DNA of 64,000 bases from Earliella scabrosa (Eukaryota; Basidiomycota; Agaricomycetes; Polyporales; Polyporaceae), in NCBI GenBank assembly GCA_022605405.1, contig JABYQQ010000027.1, forward strand, positions 434,001 to 498,000, given 5' to 3'. Below the pieces are notes generated by a model. The model was given only the letters and a program-made list of their open reading frames with translations, ran no database searches and was not told the origin of the DNA. Position numbers and translations under genes: made by a program. Shown piece by piece: positions 34,222-47,224 of the stretch (its first letter is position 1; each line of letters opens with the position of its first letter).

Positions 34222-35319
34222 ATGTCTGCAAGTGCGCGCGCAGCAAAACGCGCTCGGACTCAGATGGACGAGGAACCGCCGGACGTCGTCAGCCTGAGTC
34301 CTACCCAGTACAAGCACGACGACGAATTCTGGTTCGAAGACGGCAACATCGTCCTTGTCGCGCGAGATACCGCGTTCCGTCTTTACCGCGGTCTTTTGGC
34401 TGCGCAGTCTACCATCTTTGCCGACATGTTCGCCTCCTCGTCTTCCAGAGCGGATGAAGTCTTTGCCGACTGCCCGTTAGTGCGTCTCTCGGATTCGCCT
34501 GAGGACCTTCGGCACTTCTTCCGCGTCCTCTTTCCCAAGACGCGACGGCTGTGAGTGCGCAATGAGACGCCGCCAGAACATGTCCGATGTAAATGAATGC
34601 TGATAACATTGTGCAGATTCTTCCATGACACCGACGAGCCAAAACCCACCTTCAACCAGGTGTCCGCAGTCATCCGTCTTGCGCACAAATACAACGTGGA
34701 GGATATCCTACGTCAAGGGCTGTCCGCTCTGAAGACATACTATACCGACGACTTCGATCTCTTCGAATCAGAACCATGCACGCCCATTGAATTCCACGAC
34801 GGAGATGCTATCAGCGCTGTAAACCTCGCCCAGCTCACTGACACGCCGGAGATCCTCCCTTTCGCCCTCTACAAGTGCTGCGCACTTGGTGGCGCCATTC
34901 TCGACGGGTGCAAACGCGAAGACGGGACCATCGATCGCCTCGACACGGAGACTCTCCGACGCTGTCTCGATGGTCGCAATGCGCTGGCGCGCGAGGCGTT
35001 CTCAATCATATCTCGTGTCTTCTGCGCGGCGCAACATCCAGGCTGTACGAACGCCAATCGGAAGGTCTGTCGCCATGCGATACAAGCGATCTTGACCGAA
35101 TGCATCATCAGCGATTCCGCGTCCGAGGCCACCGTACTCGATAGCTGGCGGATCATCATCAGGGAAGAGGGAAAGGACAGGAACCTGTGCGACAGCTGTA
35201 TCGAGGAACTGGTCCGTCGCGAGCTGCAGGCACGGAAGGATGTGTGGAAGAGGTTACCCGAAATCTTCGGTATCACGGTGAAAGGATGGGGCGATGAAGA
35301 GGCAGGAGGGGCAGAGTGA
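34222..35319 (+). CDS. BTB-domain protein, copy I
   Basis: Predicted 343 residues; exons 34222-34550 and 34617-35319, 66-bp intron, phase 2. ARAAKRARTQMDEE start; DDEFWFEDGNIVLVARDTAF, AAQSTIFADMFASSS, LSDSPEDLRHFFRVLFP. Exon 2: FNQVSAVIRLAHKYNVEDI, VNLAQLTDTPEILPFALYKCC, GCKREDGTIDRLDTETL, C-x7-C (CTNANRKVC), C-x2-C (LCDSC), LPEIFGITVKGWG. Intact. It converges with copy J, 248 bp apart. Confidence 0.92.
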
Positions 35320-35567
35320 CAGGCTGAATTATGTTTCACGATAAATTTACCTCGTCCCTCCCAGCTACAACGGGCGATCGCCGATATCGCAGTCCTGTCG
35401 CGGTCGACCAGACTAGATACATGTGTTCCACTGGCGCAATTGTTGTACACAAGCAGTATATTGTACAGGTCTCCGCATCGATACATATCGTGGTTGACCT
35501 GGAGAAAAGTCAGTGTTGGAACGCGATAGGCAATAAGCCTCGTACCGAGGATGCATCCAAAAGATCC

Positions 35568-36748
35568 TCAAAGAGGCGCATCCCAGTTGTCAACTGTGAG
35601 TCCAATGAACTCCGGGAGCTTCCGCCATATGTTCCTCCGCAGCTCGCGGTCGCGCGTCTGCATGTGGCTGCGGCACCCCTTGCACACCGCACGCGCCTGC
35701 TGCGCGTACATCATCACTGACACGTACGGGCCCAGCGTGGGCGGGGCGGGTGCAGGCGGCGGCGAATAGCTGTCCACGGTGACAATCCAGCTATCGAGCG
35801 CGCGGTCTGACGAGAGGGCACGCGGGCCCTTTGACAGCCCCGCCTGGTCGAGGATCTTCCGGGTAACCTCGGCACACATCTGGTACCCGTGCGCGTTCGA
35901 GCAGTGCTGTTGGCCTTGTGGTCGCAGAAGTACGAAGGCGGAATGCGCGTTCTCGGCGACGAGCCGCTCCTTCATCTGGAGGCAGAGGTAGAGGTCGTCG
36001 GGGGAGAGGGTCTCCCACGAGCCATCTCCACGGTGGAAGCCGCGCGCGACCTCTGGTCCGAGCGTTGCACAGATGTAGAATGCGAGAGGGAGGATGGAGG
36101 TTGTGTTGGTGAGACGACCGAGGTTGATGGCTGCGATCGCGTGGATAGGCTCAGGGTGCCACTCGATGGCGTTTGTTCCGTCGGCCCACGCATCAAAGTT
36201 GGTGGTGTAGTATGTGGTGAGGTATCTCAAAGCCTCATCGTAGAGACCTTTGAGCTCGTACTTATGGTCCAATCGGATGATCGCGGAGATGGACGCGATG
36301 TCCACTTTGAGACTCGTGAACCTGTCAGGAAACCACACGGTTATGGTCGTATTCGGTATGACTCCTCAGGGGTCACGTACTTGAGATTCTTGCTCAAAGG
36401 ATATATAAGCTTGAACAAGCCGCGCAAATCGCTCGGCGAGTCGTAGAGGGGAATAACAGGGCATCCGTCGACGAGTTCGGCAGGGTTCGGGGCAGCCTGA
36501 GCCACTTCGAACATGCTGCGGAACACAGACGAGTGTTCGGCGAGAAGGCCTTTGTAGACCTTGAAACCAACCCCTTCGGCAAGTAGTATGATGTTACCGT
36601 CATCGAAGCAGTACTCGTTGTCCCATGTTGCCCCCTGTAGGATGTCTGCTGTGGTGGGAGTGCTAGTAGAGTTGCTGTGAGTGGCGTCGTCATCACGAAG
36701 CCGTTTCCTGGGGGGTTCTCCCATTGCCGTGGGCTGGTCGGGGTTCAT
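35568..36748 (-). CDS. BTB-domain protein, copy J
   Basis: Predicted 373 residues, the longest copy; complement exons 36381-36748 and 35568-36321, 59-bp intron, phase 2. EPPRKRLRDDDATH start; NEYCFDDGNIILLAEGVGF, KGLLAEHSSVFRSMFEVA, YDSPSDLRGLFKLIYP. Exon 2: ISAIIRLDHKYELKGL, INLGRLTNTTSILPLAFYIC, FHRGDGSWETLSPDDL, C-x8-C (CSNAHGYQMC), a Pro/Tyr-rich insertion (SPPPAPAPPTLGP), C-x2-C (VCKGC), LPEFIGLTVDNW. It is more divergent than the D-I group. Confidence 0.9.
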
Positions 36749-37746
36749 GTAGAGAGCGACTTTGCCGAGTGCTTATATGTAATGTGGTCGAGACGGTCAG
36801 GGACTCCGGGATGGGAGAAGACAAGAGAGCGGTGGCACTGCGGCCCGAGGGAGGTGACTAGTGACTGGTCACGGTCACACGGGCTTTCTTCTTCCGTCCA
36901 ACCGACATAGCGGATGACGGAGAATGACAGACTACGGGCGACTCCCGCCGATGTAGTGACTTCAATCTATACAGAGATGACGACGGGCGGGTTCCTCAGC
37001 TCCTGCGTCATCACAGTTGCTCAGCAGGTACGGTATATTGCCGCCGTTGCCACCTCTATTGGGACAGATGATCGATTGCCAATTGACCGTGCACGCAGGC
37101 TGCAGTGCGAGTTGCTGCGAGATGTCAGTAACTGAAATCAGGTTCTGCATCCGACTACGTGAGCAAGAGTAGCTTACATTCCCGGGCGCCGAATGATGTG
37201 TGGATTCGGATATAGTCGGCCTCAGTACTAGAACTTATCTACTGCAAACCACGCCTGGCGCTTGGCAACAACCGGGAACAAATCATTGTCGGACCACCCC
37301 ATACCATCAATGACATCGAGCTGTTCCTTGACCGACTGCTCCGGAGTCTCAACGTCAACTGGAAGCCCACCACTCTTGAACTTGAACAGCTCTCAGGCCT
37401 GTTGGACGTGAGCCAGCCGTTTTGACCGATCAGGACTTCCGCGATGTGCACACCAGCTTCAGCCTTGAGGCCACTTCATAAGACGATACGGATATATAAG
37501 TATACAGCCGATAGTCTGAGGCGATACGAATCCATGAACCGCCGCTGTAAATCATGATGACGGTTCTCAAGCATCGAAAGTGCGTGCTGTACAGAAGGTG
37601 CTTACTAGTAATGAAGCGTCGACAGGAATCTGTAAGGAGCCACCATGCGTTCAATGCTTTATCAGAGAAGAGCGAGAACATTGGATGAGGATTAACATTG
37701 CCGGCACCAGACAACTTGGTAGTCGTCATGCTCTGCACTCTCGGCC
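36749..37746. other. Intergenic, no supported gene
   Basis: About 1 kb between the BTB copy J start and the F-box gene end. A TATA-like TTATATG lies about 20 bp before the J start; otherwise nothing recognised. Confidence 0.5.
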
Positions 37747-39023
37747 TCAGCCGCCTCTAGCCCACGCCTCCTGCTCAGGCTTGATCCGATCGGTAGAGGT
37801 CTGCATCCCGTCGGGAGTCAACGCGTGTCGACACCATGTGCGCTCTTGCGTCTCGTACATAACCTCTCTAAGCGTCGGTCTGGCCGCAAACACAGTCTCT
37901 GTGAACTGCTGCATGCTTGGACACCGCTTATACCGGCTCGGGGGTGTGAGGAAGCGACTGCAAGTGAGCCCCACGAAGGAGCGCATCTGGGGTCCCACAG
38001 TCCACGGAGGCGACCAAATGAGTATCTCGAGGTTGGGCGGACATGACACGAATGCGATGGTGTCTTCGAGATGCGAGTCGGGCATGTCGAGGGGCTGGAT
38101 GAACTCAGGGCTCTGCGGTATGCGAGGTTTGAACGAATAAACTCACGGATAGTCGCTCTGATGGTCTGTCTTCGACGTAGAGATACTTGAGCCTGGGGCA
38201 ACGCGCCCAGTCCAACTCCGGACCGGTTGGTCTTGTGAACGGTGGATACCCTTTGAGCCGACGGTCGATGCGGAGGCTGACGAGTCGATGGCCTAGGAGG
38301 TCGATCACCTGGAAGACCGTCTCTGCTTGCCGTACATCCGTGAGGTACGGTCACGCTGGACTGAATATTGTCGAAGAGGTACGAGGAACAGGCGAGAACG
38401 CGTAGGTTGGAAAGACTTGTGTCGAGTTGGAGGTTCTCAGAGCTAGGGGCGACTCCAAGGAACGCTTCGCGCTGGGACAGGCGCACTCCTTGAAGCTCCG
38501 GACGAGCAAGGAGTAGGTCCCGCATCCCGGACGAGAAGGGTACATGAGTGCCTTTCAAGTAGCGTAGGGTAGGAATGAGCCCCTGAAGAAGCTCGGGAAC
38601 GGGCATGACTGAACCGTAGTAGTTGCAGAACTCGATGGTATGGATCGCGGGAAGATTGGCAAGCGCGCTCCGCATAGTTTCCATATGTCGCTTTCGATCG
38701 TCTGCCGTGAAACGTGGCTTATTATGCAGGAACTCTCCGTCTGCGATGTCTACGGTGCATCCGAGGACGAGCACCCTCACCGCGCGTCCCCGACGTGGGC
38801 ACCCCACGATGGCGTCCTTGAACCGCTCGGCCGCGGCCAGACGCATCAGACGGGGACGACGGTAGAGGACTGCTTCCGCTTCGGGGCGCAGTGCAGAGCA
38901 AATCAGCGCTGCGCTAGCAACAGATCGGTTGTCTTCAACGTCCTGGAAGACCTGTCGCCAAATCTCAGCAGGAAAGCAGAGTTCCGGCGGACGGTGTATG
39001 AGAGCCCGAGGCGCCTCAGGCAT
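37747..39023 (-). CDS. F-box-type protein with LRR-like C-terminus
   Basis: Predicted about 398 residues; complement exons about 38355-39023, 38147-38308, 37747-38112 (intron 1 could instead start at 38348, adding two codons). The N-terminus has an F-box-like helix set, ELCFPAEIWRQVFQDV followed by SVASAALICSALRPEAEAVLYRR. The rest reads as degenerate leucine-rich turns (LANLPAIHTIEFCNYYG, LLGHRLVSLRIDRRLKG, RCPRLKYLYVED, CPPNLEILIWSPPW). Such proteins are presumed SCF ubiquitin-ligase substrate receptors. The start was taken at the first ATG before the F-box (MPEAPRAL). The target is unknown. Confidence 0.8.
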
Positions 39024-39545
39024 GGCCTCATTGCGCACGGGCGAGAGGAGGGTGGGACGATGAGACTAGTGACAATGGTTAACTGAACCGGGCAAAGTTT
39101 GCATCCACTGGAACCCGTCACTCACCGGCATGATTCTCGCTCAAAACGATTTGACGGTATGTCGTTGATGGCTTTTGCAACGATTGTTATAATGCTGTTT
39201 TTAGCATTGTGATCTATGAGTTCATAAACGACGCTTCCACGAGATAGGAGCTAGATGGCGTACCCTTGAACACGATGAATCGCCGGCACGACAGGAGAGA
39301 GATTCCACCGACCAACTTTGATAGATAGTCGAAGCGGTTCCAGTATCCACACACGACGGCGGTGCTGATATCAAGATGCTAGTGGTGAATTGAACGACCG
39401 ATGTGAACGTCGTCGGAAGGTTGGAGTTCTGTGTGACACGAGAGTTACTGGAGCTCCACGTGGGCGTGACATCCTCGGCCGAGGCAAATCGAATTGTCAC
39501 ATACGTCGAGACATCAGTACAGCACACGCAGCAACGTTGGACCTA
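39024..39545. other. Intergenic, no gene seen
   Basis: About 520 bp between the F-box start and the end of BTB copy K; no motif-bearing frame. Confidence 0.5.
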
Positions 39546-40683
39546 TCATGTCTCCTTTCCCCATCCCTTGATGCGGAGACCAACAACTCGTGGAAGTTCT
39601 CTCCAAATCGCTTTGGATTCCGTGATGTACGCGTTCTCCATGCAGGATTGACATACGTGACATACATCATACGCCGTTGTCATTGAAGCATATCTTTGCC
39701 AGGACGGTGCAAGTTGCTGAGGGGCGACGACATCGATCTGGGAACGGCTTCGAAAGAACTCCAACAGGCGTCTGATGCTGTCGGCACAAACGGAAGGACC
39801 GGAACAGTCGTGGTTCGGTTCGTGTGCGAGCGCTATCATCGACGCCATCGCATTTCGTTGGATTATCTCCCCTCGGGCCTTGAAGCATCGCCCGAGGTCC
39901 TCTGGACTGAGCTGCTCCCGAACGCCGTCGGCACGGGTGAAGCCTCCTACGATTCGCGCGCCGAGCATGCTGCAGACCGCAAGGGCAGTTGGAAGGATGG
40001 ATGTGTAGCCGGTGAGACGGGCGAGGTTGACAACGCCGACGACGTGGATGCCGTCGAATCCCTCTGGGACCTGGCTTGAGTGTGCTGTCCACTGGTTGAA
40101 CTGGGATGTGAAGTGATCCGCGAGATACTCCATCCACTCCGTCAAAAGCGCATCCATCTGGTATTTGTGCGCTAGTCGAACGTAGGCGGAGACCATATCG
40201 AACGTCGGTGCCTCTCTCGGGGCAAAACTGCGACGGCAATGTTCGTAATTAGTTACTACCACATGCCATTACTGAGACACGTTATACGTACGGTGCAGTC
40301 CGCCTTGGTAGCAACAGTCGAAGGAGTTGCCGAAAGTCTTCGGGATGGTCATAAAGTCTGATAACTGTTCCCGGAGTCTCCGCGGAAGCGCCATCCGCTG
40401 GCTGCGGGAGGGAGAATGTCTCCGCGAAGACAGGAGAATGCTCCGCGAGTACGCCGCGATAGATGCGAAACTTGTCGGTGCCCAGAAGGAGGACGATATT
40501 CCCATCTTCAAGCCAGAACTCTTCATCCGGCTTCGAGTTGTTCAAAACGTCCTGATCGTCGTGCCCGCATAGCTCTAGCGTACGCGCCCTCTTTCTGGGC
40601 AGAGACTCGGAGTCCGCCGCCGCTTCCGAGCTGTGACGGAGTCCCGGAGAGTCGGAGAGTTGAGTAGGAGGGTGAGTAGCCAC
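39546..40683 (-). CDS. BTB-domain protein, copy K
   Basis: Predicted 357 residues; complement exons 40292-40683 and 39546-40227, 64-bp intron, phase 2. A Ser/Pro-rich leader with SLPRKRARTLEL precedes DEEFWLEDGNIVLLLGTDKF, RGVLAEHSPVFAETFSLP, YDHPEDFRQLLRLLLP. Exon 2: FDMVSAYVRLAHKYQMDALL, VNLARLTGYTSILPTALAVC, C-x5-C (CSGPSVC), then CHVCQSC (C-x2-C-x2-C, one more Cys than usual), LPRVVGLRIKGWG. Like copies B, C and A it has GYTSILP-type instead of DTPSxLP. Confidence 0.91.
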
Positions 40684-41430
40684 TGAGGATCAAAACGCAT
40701 TCAGCATCTCTGTACGTAGTGGAGAAGAACTCGCGCACTTGGAGTCAGTGGACGCCGCTGGACTGAGGAAAGATGGACGCGTTGTCGCACCATGGAACGC
40801 GGTGGTGGCGTGCGAAATTACCTCTGCTTACATAATGGAGTTTGAACTTGGGCCAAATCGGGTCGTAACAAGCCAACGACTACCTCGTAGCCCAGACACT
40901 CAATAACAGGTGAGTCATCGTCACTACAGTACACATCGAAGACATGTGTGGAGGCCACATGGTTATGGTCTCGATTCTCTCGATGCTCGCTCGTCCGCCG
41001 TGTTACTTCAGCCGACGGCCCGGCGTCACGCATCATTAGGCTTCAAGTTGTCCACAGCGAAGTTCGAACGAATCCGACCTGATAGTGAGAGGCGAGAGCG
41101 GGGCTTCCATCATGGCTACTGAGAAACATGGGGCTGGATTGGGCGCAAATCAGAATCATTGCCGCAACGTAGCACAGCCGGTACTTAAGGAGGATAGTAC
41201 TACGGGGTGTCTTCTGGCAGCATCCTATCAGTCAAAGCTGCCCGCGGTTGACGGGCATCGCCTGGGAAAATAACTTGAACTCATCACAGTTCGCAACCAT
41301 GCGGTGTACCTGTGCGATAGTGAACACTAATTTCTAGGTCCTAGGGTTCTAAGGCTCTATAAGGACCTTGGACCATGCTTCGTCTCCCCCTCTCACCAAC
41401 CGACACCATTAATTGTCGATCCACACCGTC
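40684..41430. other. Divergent intergenic region, no gene seen
   Basis: About 750 bp between the divergent BTB copy K and the F-box-like gene. Confidence 0.5.
41358..41363 (+). promoter_or_regulatory. TATA box of the F-box/LRR-like gene
   Basis: TATAAG about 70 bp before the ATG at 41431. Confidence 0.5.
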
Positions 41431-42858
41431 ATGGACAACAGCCGACTTCCCATCGACGTCTGTGAGCACATCATAGACGAATGCTACGAGGTCGGCACTC
41501 GATGGTATTCATACCCCGTCTGGCGTCATGGCACTCTCGTCTGTTCGGCCTGGCTCCCTCGCAGCCGCCTCAATCTCTTCCACGAAGTGTTTATTTGCGG
41601 AGAGTCCCATGTAGATCTGCTTGTGCGCACGCTGCTCACAGCTCCCCAGTATGCCGACCTGGTCGTTAGGGTCACTGTGAACTCTGATGGCTACGGTTCA
41701 TACGTTCCCTTCGCGCGGGTGCCTCTTTCACGGCTCCTGAAGAAGTGCGTAGCGTTGGACCTTAGCACTATCAAATGGAGCAAGTACCCACCCCGATACG
41801 CCGATACTGGGCTACGGTCGTGGTCCAGCCTGATGGAGCTCAAGATCAAGATCAAGCACAAAGTCCTCCGCGGCGTTCTTCGCTTTGTATGGTCACTCCC
41901 TGAATTGCAGACTCTCGACCTGCGCTGCAACGACACGATGATCACCAAGATTGACACCCTCGGCAGCTCCGCGGTGCGATACAAGCTGAAGACAGGCTCA
42001 TGCAACAAACTACGGACGCTCATTCTCCGGGTATGTGACATCGAGTACGACGCCTATGCTCTCCTCATATTGACCTCATCCTGAATGTCGCAGGATCCTC
42101 CGTGTGCTCTCATCACTTGGCCACCCCTCCCCTTTGGTCACAGCGTGGAGACCTTGACAGTTGACGTTACGGAGGGATTCACAGGTATTTCGACCACTCT
42201 TGAGCTACTTTCGAGTCTTGACCTCGAGCCACAGAGAGCACGCTTGGAGTCATTCAGGCATTCCACCGGTTGCAAACGCTGCACCTGAGCTGTGAACTGG
42301 ATGCCGACTTGGATGAAGATGGGGCGACGGTCCCACCCAACGCACGTGTCCGTACGCTGTGCGCGGTCCTAGGGAGCGTGCAGTCGGCTCATTCGCTGCA
42401 TGGCATCAAACTACACGTCCGGTCCGCACTTCAGGATGACGGGTGGAGCTACTGCGTTGACCGCAGCGGCTTCCTGGACATCCTCTGCGGAGAAGCGGTG
42501 ATCGACGTCCTCTCTAAGTTCTCGCAGCTGCGTCAGCTCCACCTGCAGCTGGACGAGAGGGCGAAGAAGTTCAACAACGAATGGTGGAAGTCCCAGATGC
42601 TCCTTCGCCTACCCGACCATCTTCGCTCTGTCTTCCCGCTCTCGGTCGAAGTGAACTGTGACACAGATGGTACGCTCCTCTGGATTGTCTGTTTGACTGT
42701 GGGTAGCTTATGACAGTTGATCAACAGACGACTACAGAAAACTGTGGCGGGCTCGGACACCAGTTGTGGCAGCGGCGCAAACACCGACGTCGCCGCAGGT
42801 TGCTCCCCCTGCCCCCATCAATATGCCTCCCGTCGTCCCATCCGTTGCAGCTTCTTGA
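41431..42858 (+). CDS. F-box/LRR-like protein
   Basis: Predicted 418 residues; exons 41431-42030, 42094-42184, 42235-42669, 42728-42858. The F-box-like start is RLPIDVCEHIIDECYE with RHGTLVCSAWLPRSRLNLFH, a form common in mushroom F-box genes. LRR-like segments follow (SSLMELKIKIKHKVLRGVL, LPELQTLDLRC, NKLRTLILR, VETLTVDVTEGF, FHRLQTLHLSCEL, FSQLRQLHLQLDE). The second intron (42185-42234) is required to keep frame. The last exon adds a Pro/Ala/Val-rich tail; without that splice the protein would end at 42713. Role presumed ubiquitin-ligase substrate receptor. Confidence 0.78.
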
Positions 42859-43474
42859 AGGACGCTTAGGTCTTCCCTTCTCATGGTAACCCGCCTCGCC
42901 TTGTCAGCTTTCCTTCCGTCGCACCATGTTGATTCGTATGAGCCATCAGTTTCACGCATGAGCCGCAGCAGGAGTTCCCTGCCACTGTCTACCAGGATGC
43001 CTGCCCCTGTGCGATTCGTCTATACCCAAGCCTCTCTCCATGTACCATAGTAGTCCCCATTTCGGATCGTTGCCTGATTCTCTTACTAGCGTGAAATAGC
43101 TCGAGTTCCTACTCCAGCTTCAATATGATATCGTAGATTAGCACTAGCCTGAACACGTACCTGCAACACGCCGCATTCCATCAGGGGCGCGAAGCGGGGG
43201 GGCTAGATGATTTACATCGACCTTTGGGCGAGGCTTTTGGGTCTAACACCGCGAGGGGACCGAATATGGACACGCGAGTGACAGACTAGGTGCCCACATG
43301 TGCGTCTAGTTCGACAGTCGCCATCAGGTATCGAGCAGCATGGTCCTCCTCTCTACAGGCCCCTAGTGAGCTCTCCGGCACTTAAATAGTACGAATGGAT
43401 GTTATACACGCTGAGCCGGAGTCCAGGCAGCGACATAGTCCTTCGACATACGCCATGGTCGACCAAAAGTCATC
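42859..43474. other. Intergenic, no gene seen
   Basis: About 620 bp between convergent genes; nothing recognised. Confidence 0.5.
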
Positions 43475-45078
43475 TCATCTCTTCATCCAGGGACCAAACC
43501 TAAAACACGACAGGTCAGCACAACGCGCAGCGCTGCGCCCAAAGTCCGCACGAACCTTCGGCGACATCGGTCTCGATTCTGGGCTCGCGCTCTGAGGCAG
43601 CGGCGATGCGTCCACGGCTTCGAGCAGCTTCGAGAGCGAAGACTGAGACGCGCGCTCGTACGAGAAAGCGCTTTCGCGATCCGACGTCGTCGAAACCGAG
43701 ACGTGAATGGCGATAGGGAGCGAGCGCAGCGAGCTCGGGCTCGTTGGCTCAATGTCTCTCTCCTGCACCACGACCGGGATGTTCGGGCACGACGCCATCG
43801 TTTCACGGTTGAGCTGCACGATTGAGTGACGCGGGAGGTCCGATGCTGTTGTATGCGAGCATATCCGCGCGACGATGAGTAGGAAGACGATGCCCTGCAG
43901 GGAGCGGCGCGTGATGATTAGTACAATGCGTAACGACGGACGTGGCGGACATTAGACGGACGTCGTTGGGTGGCGAGGACGGGAGACAGGCAGCACTCAC
44001 GATGACGGATGGGAACACGCTATGACACGCGGGGAAGCCGACCGTGGGACTGACGAAAGACGTGATGGCGAGCGAAATGGATGCAATGGAATAGATGGCT
44101 GCGGACTGAAGGATGGACTCGAACACCCTCCATTTCACGCTTCGGCCTTGTGAGTGGTCCGCAAGGTATCCTTGTACTTCGTAATCTGATCGGAGGATGG
44201 GTACCATAATGAGACCTGTTGGGCAAAGGGCAACGTGATTACGCAATTTAATGGAAGACAGGAAGAGCGCAAACCAGTGGAGATCAGGTTCGTCGCGACA
44301 GAGAGCAAGAAGAAGGCATTGACAAGCGCCGTGAGGGTGGACGCTTCTGGCCTGTTGGCTGGCGAGGCCGTGCCAGCGAAGGTAATATAGTAGCCGAGTA
44401 CTGCGGAGGGCGTCATCATACAATATACCACAAGAGTGAATGAAGAGAGACGTACAGACTTCTACTGTGAGTAGGATCAGCGGGGACACCGTTACACGTG
44501 GGCGACGATCCCAAACGATGAATGCACGATAGATCTAACGTGTGGGTGAGACGAGGGTAACGAGAGCATAGTATATCACATATCACGCACCATGAACCCA
44601 TCTCCAAGCAGCACTTGTGTCACATAGATCCCGAACTTTGCAGCTCCGGCGGCATTGGATAGCCCATTGAAGACTTCGATGGTACTTGACATCTTGCGCA
44701 AGTCGCCTCCGTTGGCAACGAAGGCGCGAAGAACGATGTGTACATCGAGGGCCACGTGCTAAAGGCCGGTGAGCTCCCCGTTAACCTCCGCCGATGGGTA
44801 ACTCACGATTAGTGTCAGGACAAACATAAGCGTGCTTGCCACGAAGAGGACTATGTCGCGCAGACAACGTCCCCGAGCCCCTCTCGTATCCCGGAAAACA
44901 AGCAGCCATGTGCAGATTGCATATAGCACCGCGAACACACCGAAAAGGAGCGACTCTACGAAAAGAGCGACGAGACTGGAAGTGAGCGTTGAGCGTGCGG
45001 CCTTATAGTGAGACAGAACGTCAGTACCTGTGGCATAAACCAGAATGCTTGCACACATACCTGTTCGTCGATCGACAT
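43475..45078 (-). CDS. Seven-helix membrane protein, copy Q
   Basis: Predicted 406 residues; complement exons 45061-45078, 44807-45001, 44591-44758, 44456-44534, 44275-44400, 44001-44215, 43475-43894, phases 0,0,0,1,1,0 as in copy P. Landmarks: tiny first exon MSIDEQ; ALFVESLLFGVFAVLYAICT; FGIYVTQVLLGDGFM then IYRAFIVW; TALVNAFFLLSVATNLIST; FESILQSAAIYSIASISLAI; GIVFLLIVARIC; a long tail with PIAIHVSVSTT. The exon 2 acceptor (AAG at 45004-45002) was chosen because it alone keeps frame. Probably an integral membrane protein; function unknown. Confidence 0.85.
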
Positions 45079-45818
45079 CGTGCCCTATGCCGTGTGCACC
45101 CTCACAGGACAGTTTCCCGAGCGGTGGTGGTAAGAGAGGGGACGGCGACGGGCGAAGCCTTGCGAGCTTCATCCTGAGAGACAGATAACAGGTGTGAAGG
45201 GACGCGCCGCAGGCAGAACCAACGACTCCCGTGATGCAACGCCAACTGTATCTGGCACTTCCATCGCTCGCGATGAGAACTTGTGGGCGTGGCGCAGACA
45301 TCGTCTGCGCGTCTCGATATGACGCTGAGCTGGGAGGGCGGCCTTGCTGCGACCTACAGCATTAGTTCCTGACATAGCCCATCTCGACCATATGCACTAG
45401 CTGCCCTAACGCGTCGCCTCGGTCGCCACATGTTGTTGATCGTCTGCACCGAACACGGAGGCAGAGAAGCCTTGTTCACTTGAGCAGTCTAGGCATTGCA
45501 TGATGAGAAGTCTACATGACGGAGGACTGACTGGCACTTTCTCACCTGCGAAACGCAAACTCGTCATCCGGAATCGCAACTCAGATTCAGTTGAAAGCAA
45601 GAAGAAGCGTCCATCCAGTGCAAGTAGCCGACATCACAGATGAGAGGTTATCTATGTAAATGCGCTGCAGACCGCAGGGAAGCACTGGACCCGACACTGC
45701 CTGCGACCTCGGTCGCCGGTCAGTGGAAATGGCAGGAAACCGCACCATGCAAACCGAGATCACCGATCTCGCGATCCCGGACGCTGAAATGCGGCGCGAG
45801 CGCGGCGGCTCTCAAGCT
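45079..45818. other. Intergenic, no gene seen
   Basis: About 740 bp between the membrane gene start and the end of the KCTD-like gene. Short frames only. Confidence 0.5.
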
Positions 45819-46924
45819 TCAAGAGGAGAGCGCGGAGAAGCTGTCAACGATGACACGAGGGCGCGACCTCAAAGTCGCACTCAAGAGCTGCGCGCCGTCC
45901 CTCCAATCCCCGAGCGGAAATCTCTGCGAGGGCGGGACGCAGAATAGGAGCTCGTCCGCCCAGTACGTATGTATCTGGAGGTCGCGGAAAGCCCTTGGAT
46001 CCTGCACGCGGCACGGCTGTCCGTTCTGGCGCGCGTGGAGCATCGCTTCGAACGTGCGGCTAACCGTCGAAGGCGGATTAAAGAGCAGCTGGTGGTCGTA
46101 AGTCCCGAAGTGGTCGAAAATCGAGATGCTGTGGGTCTCTCCGTCGATGGAGATAGGGGTGTGGATGGGGGTTATTGGAAATGATAGCAGGGGCCGTCCG
46201 TCGTTGGGACGGTGGGCGAGTACGGACGGTCGCGGTTCCCCGATATCCGGAGGGACGTTCGCTTCGCATTTGAGGAATTGCGACATAGTCTGTTCTCCGA
46301 AACGTCCTCGAGCAGTCAACGCCCTGATCACGCTACCCTGATAGTCAGCGTAGGCGCCCGAACGAGAGCTGATCCACGTGCGTACCGGAATTCTAGATCG
46401 TGTGCTCGTACAACGACCGGAAGACGGTCATTCGCAGACACCAAGGACCCATCTGATGGCCTCAGAACACTAGCGGGCAGCTTCGGACCCGACAGGCTCT
46501 CCAAAGTGACGGCGTCTGGAGATGGGCCAGCCCAACAGACGGCTGCCGCGTTGTGAGCAGGCCCTTGCAGCAAGCGGCAGAGACCATCAAGTCCGAAGTA
46601 CTGCGCGTCGCTCCGCAGGTTCCGCGTGGCATTCGTCAGGTTCATGGTGGGCGGAAGCGAGCGCGGATCGAGCGGCAGGATGTCATATCCGGAGAGATAG
46701 TCCACAATGAGGGCGAACAGGGCGGGGTTGCGGTCGAGCACGAGCGTCCGCGTCTTCGATTCCGAGAAGCCGGAGAGAAAGCAGGAGGTGAAGTGGTTGG
46801 GGGAGTCGAAGGTGATTTGGGAATGACTGAGGACGAACCTCTCCCCGCGGACGAAGACGGTATAGGTGTCCTCTGAGGCTCCCGCCTGGATTGGGTCCGA
46901 GCCGCCGGACGCAAGGGCATCCAT
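45819..46924 (-). CDS. KCTD-type (BTB_2/T1-like) BTB protein
   Basis: Predicted 350 residues; complement exons 46386-46924 and 45819-46332, 53-bp intron with GTACGC donor and GTAG acceptor, phase 2. The N-terminal domain resembles T1/KCTD BTB folds: YTVFVRGERFVLSHSQITFD, PNHFTSCFLSG, RTLVLDRNPALFALIVDYLSGYDILPL, then SDAQYFGLDGLCRLL. The second half holds HSISIFDHFGTYDHQLLFNPP and RDLQIHTYWADELLF with no domain recognised. It is a different BTB subclass from the thirteen clustered genes: no NLS-like start, no C-x5-C/C-x2-C pattern. It lies between two membrane-protein genes on the same strand. Confidence 0.82.
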
Positions 46925-47224
46925 TACAGCAGAGATGCGCCTGGTTTCTTGTAAAAGATTGATTCGGGGGTATATAACAGATCAGTGCGCACAACAGAAG
47001 GAAGGAAGAGCGACGTCCTGAGGACGGCTCGAAAGTCTTGAATCGCAGGTCCACCCTCCACCGTTCCATTGAAGTAGAACAAGACTAGGAGTGCAGCGCT
47101 CATCTCATAAGAAGCATATAACTTACATCCAATCCACTCCCGTGCCCGAGGTCACAAGGTCCGAGTCGAAGCCGCCATCCGCCTTCTCAAACGCAGATGA
47201 CAGATGATCAGCTGCACCGCCCAA
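46925..47224. other. Intergenic, promoter of the KCTD-like gene
   Basis: Holds the KCTD-type gene promoter; nothing else recognised. Confidence 0.45.
46971..46976 (-). promoter_or_regulatory. TATA box of the KCTD-like BTB gene
   Basis: TATATA about 50 bp upstream of the ATG at 46924. Confidence 0.5.
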